From assembly GCA_045105075.1 (NCBI GenBank), contig JBGCDD010000199.1, forward strand, positions 1 to 19,515: a DNA stretch of 19,515 nt, in the 5' to 3' direction. This DNA is from JBGCDD01 sp045105075 (GTDB lineage Bacteria; Pseudomonadota; Alphaproteobacteria; Rhodobacterales; Rhodobacteraceae). Positions 14,124-19,515 of this stretch are shown here, one piece after another (the first letter of the stretch is position 1; each line of letters opens with the position of its first letter). The position numbers were made by a program, and so were the translations under genes. A model generated the notes under the pieces. That model was not told the DNA's origin. It made no database searches and worked only from the letters and a program-made list of their open reading frames with translations.

Positions 14124-16625
14124 GTGGCAAACGTCCGCTATATGCGTCGGAAAACCGGTCGGACATTCCTTGTCCTGGTCGGTTTTGTCGCTGTCTGCGC
14201 CATTGCGTTCCTCACATGGAATGTCAGCCGCGAGATTGAAGAGCTAAGTTCGGCCAGTTCCGACAATGTGCAATGGTCGCTGTCCCAGACTGAGGTTGAA
14301 TTTCAGGAATTCGCAGGCCGCATCAGGGTTGGCTCCGATTTGGCCGGTGTTCGGCGGCGGTTTGATGTTTTCTACAGCCGGATCAACACGGTCTCTGAGG
14401 CACAGGTTTTTGAGGAACTGCGCAGGGACGAGGCATTTCGCGCCACATTGCAGAACATTCGGGACTGGCTTGAAAAAACCGTTCCTTACATCGACTCCAC
14501 GGATGTCGAATTGACAGGCCATATGCCACGGCTGGCGTCCCTTGTGCACGATGTTCGCCCCGATGTGCGCAAGCTGTCCAATTCCGGCCTCAAGATATTT
14601 GCACTGAACGCCGACCAACAACGCGCCGATGTGGCTTCGACGATGACCGCACTCGCGTTGGCCTTGGCAGCGCTCATCGGGGCGCTGGGTCTTTCTGTGC
14701 TGTATCTGGTGCGCCTAAATGTTCACGTAAGCGGTCAAGAGCGTGCACGACGTCAGACGGGTGCGCGGTTGAGCACCATCATCAACACATCGCTGGATGG
14801 CGTGATTGTCAGTGACGATACAGGCCATATCATTGAATTCAGTCCCGCTGCGGAGGAGATTTTCGGCCACCGTGCCAAAGACGTGATTGGGCATGAATTG
14901 GGTGCTATCATTGTGCCCGACCACATGCGTGCCGGTCATGACGCAGGCATGGAACGGATGCGCCAAGGCGGCGAGAAACGCGTGGTTGGCAAAGGCCGCG
15001 TAGAATTGGAAGCCAAACGCAGCGACGGCTCAGTTTTTCCGGTTGAGCTGGCCATTCAATCCGCAGTGACCGAAGAAGGGGACATCTTTATCGCCTTCCT
15101 GCGCGACATCACCCAGCAAAAGACGGACGAAGCCGAACTGGTCGATGCGCGCGACAAAGCCATTGCCGGTGAAAAGAGCCGTTCGGAATTTCTGGCGACA
15201 ATGAGCCATGAAATCCGCACACCATTGAACGGATTGCTTGGCAATCTCAGCCTGCTGCGTGACACCACGCTGAACGGCAAACAAGACACCTATATGCGTA
15301 ACATGGAGACATCGGGTCGCTTGCTGCTCAGTCATGTGTCGGATGTGTTGGACATCACGCGATACGATTCCGGCAAAGTCAGTGCAAACCTTGAGCCGAT
15401 GAACCTGTCCGATCTGCTGCAAGACATCATAGACAGCCAAAGCGGCATGGCCTCCACACAGGAAACCACGCTGGATTGGGGCTGGGACGGGCCTGCACAG
15501 CACTGGATCACATCAGATCGCGACCGTTTGCAGCATATCCTGATGAACCTTGTCGGCAATGCGGTGAAGTTTACAAAACGCGGCCGCGTGTCTGTAACAG
15601 TTGGCTGGCACAGTGATGAGATGACCTTTGAGATTGAAGACACAGGCGCGGGCATTCCCGATGACCTGCAGGACCGCATCTTTGACGACTTTGTGACGGG
15701 CAACACCGCTTATGACCGCGAAGTGGGCGGCACGGGTTTGGGTCTCAGCATCGCCAAGCGGTTTGTTGATGTGCTGGACGGCGAGATAATGGTCGCCAGT
15801 GAACTCGGCATCGGCAGCACTTTTCGCGTTGTAGTACCTGCCAAAACCGCAGTTTCCCCTGCGGAACAGAACAACCTGATCGAGCGCCGCACAGTCGCAC
15901 GTCCGCTGCGCGTGCTGGTGGTTGAGGATAACGAAATCAACCGTTTCGTTGTGCGAGAAATGCTCCAAGCCGATGGCCACGACGTCAAAGAAGCGCACGA
16001 TGGTCAGCAAGGCGTTGATATGGCTGCTGTTGAGCGGTTTGATCTCATTCTGATGGACATCAGCATGCCAGTGCTGGACGGCCGCAGTGCCACACGCCAA
16101 ATCAGGCAAGGCAACGGCGCATCCCGAAATTCGCGCATCGTTGCCCTTACAGCCAACGTGATGCCGTCAGAGCGGGACGATTTTCTGACCCAGGGCATGA
16201 ACGGTGTTCTGACCAAACCGTTAAGAAAATCGGATCTTCAGAGAGTGTTGGGAAATCAGGATACGAGCGCATCAAAAGAAACGACCGCATTGATCGACCG
16301 CGCCCATAATGCGGAAACCTATGATGTCTTGGGGGGCGAAAACTATCCAAAGTTGTTGGCTCGCTATAGCTCCGAAGTTGAGAATTTAATCAAATGGCTT
16401 CAAAGTGATACGCGCTTGGACCGCAACGACATTGCAGCCGAAACGCATAAATTCGCAGGCAATGCCGCCTTGTTCGGGGCTACCGTCTTTCGTGACGTGC
16501 TGGTCATGATTGAGAGTTCTGCAAAAGCCGGCGAGGACAAGGCCGTGATAGCGGCTGTCGCCACGCTTCCAGACCTTTGGAAACGCAGCAAGAAGGCATT
16601 GGCCGAAGTGGTTCCTAAGGAATAA
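14124..16625 (+). CDS. Hybrid sensor histidine kinase: periplasmic sensor, PAS, HisKA, ATPase, receiver, HPt
   Basis: 833-residue inner-membrane kinase. A first membrane helix (about 13-33) and a second (about 174-197) enclose a roughly 140-residue, mostly helical periplasmic region. A PAS domain (about 215-330) and the HisKA domain with H362 (SHEIRTPLNG) follow. The ATPase domain has N (LMNLVGNAVKF), DTGAGIP and GGTGLGLSIAKR. A receiver domain has its phosphoacceptor near D645 (LMDISMPVLDG) and a conserved KPL. A C-terminal HPt domain has its His near 775 (ETHKFAGNAALFGA). All relay residues are present, so a His-Asp-His relay to a separate regulator is expected; the NarL-type regulator at 10346-10960 is the obvious candidate. 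The gene is co-oriented with the secreted SUOX-fold gene, which may feed signals to it. Its last 11 bp overlap the 3' end of the opposing wza-like gene. Confidence 0.93.
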   Translation: MANVRYMRRKTGRTFLVLVGFVAVCAIAFLTWNVSREIEELSSASSDNVQWSLSQTEVEFQEFAGRIRVGSDLAGVRRRFDVFYSRINTVSEAQVFEELRRDEAFRATLQNIRDWLEKTVPYIDSTDVELTGHMPRLASLVHDVRPDVRKLSNSGLKIFALNADQQRADVASTMTALALALAALIGALGLSVLYLVRLNVHVSGQERARRQTGARLSTIINTSLDGVIVSDDTGHIIEFSPAAEEIFGHRAKDVIGHELGAIIVPDHMRAGHDAGMERMRQGGEKRVVGKGRVELEAKRSDGSVFPVELAIQSAVTEEGDIFIAFLRDITQQKTDEAELVDARDKAIAGEKSRSEFLATMSHEIRTPLNGLLGNLSLLRDTTLNGKQDTYMRNMETSGRLLLSHVSDVLDITRYDSGKVSANLEPMNLSDLLQDIIDSQSGMASTQETTLDWGWDGPAQHWITSDRDRLQHILMNLVGNAVKFTKRGRVSVTVGWHSDEMTFEIEDTGAGIPDDLQDRIFDDFVTGNTAYDREVGGTGLGLSIAKRFVDVLDGEIMVASELGIGSTFRVVVPAKTAVSPAEQNNLIERRTVARPLRVLVVEDNEINRFVVREMLQADGHDVKEAHDGQQGVDMAAVERFDLILMDISMPVLDGRSATRQIRQGNGASRNSRIVALTANVMPSERDDFLTQGMNGVLTKPLRKSDLQRVLGNQDTSASKETTALIDRAHNAETYDVLGGENYPKLLARYSSEVENLIKWLQSDTRLDRNDIAAETHKFAGNAALFGATVFRDVLVMIESSAKAGEDKAVIAAVATLPDLWKRSKKALAEVVPKE

Positions 16626-17814
16626 GTGTGGTGACACCCAAGACGCGCGCGATTTCAGCGATGTTGGTTACCGTGCTGTCATAACACGCCATCGCATCGC
16701 CGGGCAGCAGATAGGGATCGTAATCATCGCGATCCGCACGGCGCAGCAGGTCTTCGATCCCGCGTTCGATCACAACCGACACGCCTGTTATCGGGTTACG
16801 CGAAAACAAGACTGCTGAGCGGTCGGCACTGGTTGAGCGCGCGCCCCCCACACAGTTGGCGTCGATCACCGCTTGCATGTAACGCGATCCATACGGCACT
16901 TGGCGCACGGTTTGGCCCACTGCGGACGCCGCGTTGTTCTGAGCCGGCTGGGTGAGGTTGGACAGGAACAGGCTGATACCGGGCGGGCTGATCGGGCTGG
17001 GACGCATCAGATCATCCTGAAAGCACTGACGACTGGGCACACGCACCTCGTCGCCGGTCAGCAGCATGATATCGACATTGTTTCTGCCCTCGAACACGCC
17101 GCGCATGTCCAAGAGGTAGGTCTTACCGCCGCGGCGCACTTCGACCGCTGATATATCTGCGTCGGGCCGCACACCACCTGCCGCACGCAAAGCCACGGAC
17201 AAATTGCGCCCTTCGGTCGAGGCACCGGATGCCACTTGGCGCAGGCTGTCCACGGTATCGCCAGGCACGCCGCCGATTTGGACCGCGTGGGGTTCAAACA
17301 CTGCGCCGGAAACCCCGATCGAAACCGAGGCAAAGTCGGCCGCGCGCACAGATATTCTGGGCGGGTCTTGGTAAAAGTCGTCTGCGAGCAGCGCGTTTGC
17401 GATATCCGCTTCAACCTGATCGGTGCTGCGCCCCTGGGCGCGGATCGGCGGCAGGAACGGCAATTTCAGCATCCCGTCACGGGACACCACGTAACTGCCA
17501 TTAAAGGTGTCATCTTCAGCGATCCGCACATCCAACAAATCATTGCGCGACAACCGCTCGCCACGCAACGCGCTGGCTGCGATACGGGATCCTTTGCCAG
17601 CGGAGCCACCAAGCGGCAAACATTTCTCGGCGTTTATCCTTTCGGATTTCAAAAAGTCTGCTTGGGCACGGGTCACATCGGGTTCGCGATATTGTGCCTG
17701 ATATCCGTCACCTTGCGCCACTGGCTCAAGGTTGTTGGGTGTATCAAAACCGGCGCAAGCACTTGTCATCAACAAGGCTGCGAGCGAGCCGCTCAGAAAA
17801 GGTCTGCTCGACAT
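16615..17814 (-). CDS. Wza-like polysaccharide export outer-membrane lipoprotein
   Basis: 399-residue outer-membrane export protein. The start at 17814 gives a lipoprotein signal (basic N-terminus, LSGSLAALLMTSAC) with the lipid-bearing cysteine at C20, and GGAG sits five bases upstream (17823-17820). A longer reading from 17877 would bury this signal, so it was rejected. A polysaccharide export (PES) domain spans about 85-165 (LSRNDLLDVRIAEDDTFNG, LKLPFLPPI, DPPRISVR). SLBB-like segments follow (about 166-270), then a long C-terminal region with three further cysteines. It would form the outer-membrane channel for the polymer made by the Wzx/Wzy genes here. Copy C of the inverted repeat lies 75 bp upstream. 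The gene ends convergently with the kinase gene, overlapping it by 11 bp. Confidence 0.88.
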   Translation of the reverse strand: MSSRPFLSGSLAALLMTSACAGFDTPNNLEPVAQGDGYQAQYREPDVTRAQADFLKSERINAEKCLPLGGSAGKGSRIAASALRGERLSRNDLLDVRIAEDDTFNGSYVVSRDGMLKLPFLPPIRAQGRSTDQVEADIANALLADDFYQDPPRISVRAADFASVSIGVSGAVFEPHAVQIGGVPGDTVDSLRQVASGASTEGRNLSVALRAAGGVRPDADISAVEVRRGGKTYLLDMRGVFEGRNNVDIMLLTGDEVRVPSRQCFQDDLMRPSPISPPGISLFLSNLTQPAQNNAASAVGQTVRQVPYGSRYMQAVIDANCVGGARSTSADRSAVLFSRNPITGVSVVIERGIEDLLRRADRDDYDPYLLPGDAMACYDSTVTNIAEIARVLGVTTLIP

Positions 17815-17889
17815 AATGTCTCCAGAGATGAGGTAAGCATACCTTATCCGTATGAACCGCGCCGCGCCACGGTGCATACACTTGGAATG

Positions 17890-17905
17890 CTATCCTGATG
17901 GATAG
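17890..17905 (-). promoter_or_regulatory. Operator candidate, copy C (CTATCC-N4-GGATAG), between the wza-like and wzx-like genes
   Basis: The plus strand reads CTATCCTGATGGATAG; in the direction of wza transcription it is CTATCCATCAGGATAG. It is a perfect 6-bp inverted repeat, 75 bp before the wza-like ATG and 98 bp before the divergent wzx-like ATG, so one site could serve both units. The rest of this 189-bp gap holds the shared CGGTTCAT element and short imperfect repeats around 17832-17856. Confidence 0.75.
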
Positions 17906-18003
17906 GGTGTGTTCCATTTGCGCAAGCAAACTGTCCTGTGGCGTCCGGGACGGCAGGAGTTGCGCTGCGGTAGGGTTGGTGGAAATCAACGAAAGCCCGC
18001 CCC

Positions 18004-19245
18004 ATGCCCGTCTCGGACACAACCAAATCACTTGCGACCAACCTGATCGCCTATGGCGCATCAGAGATCGCTGCCAAAGCCTCGCGCCTGTTGGTGGTTG
18101 TCGCGGTGGCCCGCACCCTTGATCTGACCCAGATCGGGATCGCGGCATCTGCGATGGCAGCGGGCGACATTCTGAAGGCTCTCACAGAAAACGGCGTCGG
18201 ACAGCGGATCATCGCGGCAAGCGACACCGCTCTTGAGGCAACATGCACCGCGGCACGTCGGGTTTTCTGGGTCTGGTGCGTTGGATTGTTTGTGCTTCAG
18301 GCCTTGATCGCAGGGGCGTTGTTCCTGTCAGGTGGCAGCGCGCTGCTTGCCTGTTTGATCCTTTTGATGGGCCTTGAGTATCTGTTTATGCCAGCGGGTT
18401 TGGTGCAGGTTGCACTGGCCATGCGGACGGGAAAATTGCGCCAGACAGCGGCAATTGGCGGGATGCAGGTGGTGGGTGCGAACCTGCTCTCGATCTTGCT
18501 GGTGCTGGTCTATCCATCCGCAATCGCGCTGATCCTGCCGCGTGTTCTGTCGGCGCCGATCTGGTTGTTTGCCGTGCGTGCCTTGCACCCCTGGACGCCA
18601 AAGACAGGTGTTAAACCGGCACCTGTGCGCCCTTTCATTGACTATGGCTGGGCGGTTTTGGGTATTGAAGTTGTCAAAGTTCTGCGCTTGCAAGGCGACA
18701 AGATCGTCATCGGAATGACAATGGGGCCACAGGCGCTTGGCCTTTACTTCATGGCCTTCAATGCGGGTCTAAGCCTGTCCAACGCATTCGCCACCGCCTT
18801 TTCTACCGTGTTGTTCCCGCACCTTAGCCAATCGAGCGATCCTGCGGGGGCGATGCGTCACAGCATCATTGTCGGGCTGGCGTTAATCGCACCTGTCGTT
18901 CTTTTGCAATCCGCACTCGCGCCGTTTTATGTCCCACTGTTGCTCGGAGAGGGCTGGGAAGAGGTGGCACCGCTCGTCTCTATCCTATGCCTCGTTGCGA
19001 TCCCGACAACACTCTGGGCCACGGCGGCCGGATGGCTGCGGGTTCAGGGCAAGCCACAGGTCGAGCTATGGATGACCTCTGCACTTTCGGTCGCGGTCCT
19101 TGCCAGCACGGTCTTGCTCGCGCCTTTCGGACTGTTTGCCATGGCTGTGGGTTACCTTGCCGTCACGGGTGGGCTCATGGTCCTCGGTGCCTTTGCGACC
19201 CTTCATACCCATCTCTTTCCCTCCTATCCGCAGGTGCAGTCATGA
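18004..19245 (+). CDS. Wzx-like polysaccharide flippase (PST/MATE-like membrane protein)
   Basis: 413-residue integral membrane protein with about twelve hydrophobic segments. The N-terminal pattern (NLIAYGASEIAAKASRLLVVVAVARTL) and mid-protein segment (LQGDKIVIGMTMGPQALGLY) are typical of lipid-linked oligosaccharide flippases of the polysaccharide transport family. It would move undecaprenyl-linked repeat units across the inner membrane to the polymerase. The ATG at 18004 has only a weak ribosome site (GAAAG about ten bases upstream). It is transcribed divergently from the wza-like gene, and its stop overlaps the next start by 4 bp (ATGA). The family is clear from the fold pattern; the substrate cannot be told. 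Confidence 0.85.
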   Translation: MPVSDTTKSLATNLIAYGASEIAAKASRLLVVVAVARTLDLTQIGIAASAMAAGDILKALTENGVGQRIIAASDTALEATCTAARRVFWVWCVGLFVLQALIAGALFLSGGSALLACLILLMGLEYLFMPAGLVQVALAMRTGKLRQTAAIGGMQVVGANLLSILLVLVYPSAIALILPRVLSAPIWLFAVRALHPWTPKTGVKPAPVRPFIDYGWAVLGIEVVKVLRLQGDKIVIGMTMGPQALGLYFMAFNAGLSLSNAFATAFSTVLFPHLSQSSDPAGAMRHSIIVGLALIAPVVLLQSALAPFYVPLLLGEGWEEVAPLVSILCLVAIPTTLWATAAGWLRVQGKPQVELWMTSALSVAVLASTVLLAPFGLFAMAVGYLAVTGGLMVLGAFATLHTHLFPSYPQVQS

Positions 19246-19515
19246 CCGACTTCTCAATCATCATTCCTTGCTACAACGCTGCCGAAACCCTCAAAGCAAC
19301 ACTCAGCAGCATAAAGGCGCAGACCTGCGGTGATTGGGAAGTCATCTGTGTCGATGACGGTTCGACCGACGCAACAATGGACATGCTGCTGAAGGCCCGC
19401 GCCCAGGACCCGCGCATTCAAGTCCATCACAACGTCGGCAAAGGTCCGAGCTGCGCACGCAATTTTGGCGCTATGCATTTTGCGAGCGGTTCAATCATCG
19501 CGTTTTGCGATGCCG
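19242..19515 (+). CDS. Family 2 glycosyltransferase, 5' part (runs off the right edge)
   Basis: The first 91 codons of a GT-A fold glycosyltransferase: SIIIPCYNAAETL near the N-terminus, VDDGSTD at 37-43 for nucleotide binding, then KGPSCARNFGA. The window ends within FCDA, the start of the metal-binding DxD region (usually FLDADD). It would add a sugar to the repeat unit at the inner-membrane cytoplasmic face. It overlaps the flippase stop by 4 bp, so the two are translationally coupled. The cluster clearly continues to the right. Confidence 0.9.
   Translation, partial: MTDFSIIIPCYNAAETLKATLSSIKAQTCGDWEVICVDDGSTDATMDMLLKARAQDPRIQVHHNVGKGPSCARNFGAMHFASGSIIAFCDA

Noticed and set aside
16341..16355. 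Single CTATCC or GGATAG half-sites inside coding regions (also near 1900, 8980, 14000, 18510, 18980 and 19222)
   Set aside because: They lack the partner arm at the 4-base spacing and sit within genes; six-base matches are expected by chance.
17815..17877. Longer N-terminus for the wza-like protein
   Set aside because: It would place the lipoprotein signal internally, and a good SD exists directly before the ATG at 17814.
1..19515. CRISPR arrays, tRNA or rRNA genes, prophage genes
   Set aside because: No regularly spaced direct repeats, cloverleaf sequences or phage-type genes were seen.

Overview
The window looks like a chromosomal piece of an alphaproteobacterium of the Rhodobacteraceae, most likely the Roseobacter group. 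The evidence is the GC-rich sequence, the protein style of NirB/NirD/NasA/CysG, and the pairing of a WecG-sugar transferase fusion with a small periplasmic molybdopterin-oxidoreductase-like protein and a hybrid kinase. It holds two unrelated blocks, separated at about 6.9-7.5 kb by a gene-poor stretch with a decayed IS3-family transposase.

Block 1 (1-6873, plus strand) is an assimilatory nitrate/nitrite reduction operon: nirB (its 5' part lies outside the window), nirD, nasA, a TrpD2/YbiB-like gene and cysG. All four junctions are 4-bp ATGA overlaps, so the set is probably one translationally coupled transcript. NasA reduces nitrate to nitrite, NirBD reduces nitrite to ammonium, and CysG makes the siroheme that NirB needs. 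The role of the TrpD2-like protein is unknown.

Block 2 (7498 to the right edge) is an exopolysaccharide/capsule cluster of the Wzx/Wzy type, split into several transcription units: polymerase/ligase and Wzz-like chain-length protein (minus); a NarL/FixJ-type response regulator (minus); a WecG-polyprenyl-phosphate sugar transferase fusion plus galU (plus); a secreted SUOX-fold protein plus a large hybrid histidine kinase with HPt (plus); a Wza-like outer-membrane export lipoprotein (minus); and a Wzx-like flippase plus a truncated family-2 glycosyltransferase (plus).

The main discovery candidate is in the gaps between these units. A near-identical 16-bp inverted repeat, CTATCC-N4-GGATAG, occurs three times. 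Each copy is 75-90 bp upstream of a start codon: the wzz-like gene, the secreted-protein/kinase pair, and the wza-like gene (this last copy also sits in the divergent gap with wzx). Read in the direction of transcription the copies agree as CTATCCA-NN-AGGATAG, a 7-2-7 layout like that used by NarL-type regulators. A NarL/FixJ regulator and a hybrid kinase ending in HPt are encoded in the same cluster. I infer a local phosphorelay (periplasmic SUOX-fold protein, then kinase His-Asp-His, then regulator) controlling polysaccharide export and its own sensor genes. The repeats are seen directly; the link to the regulator is inference.
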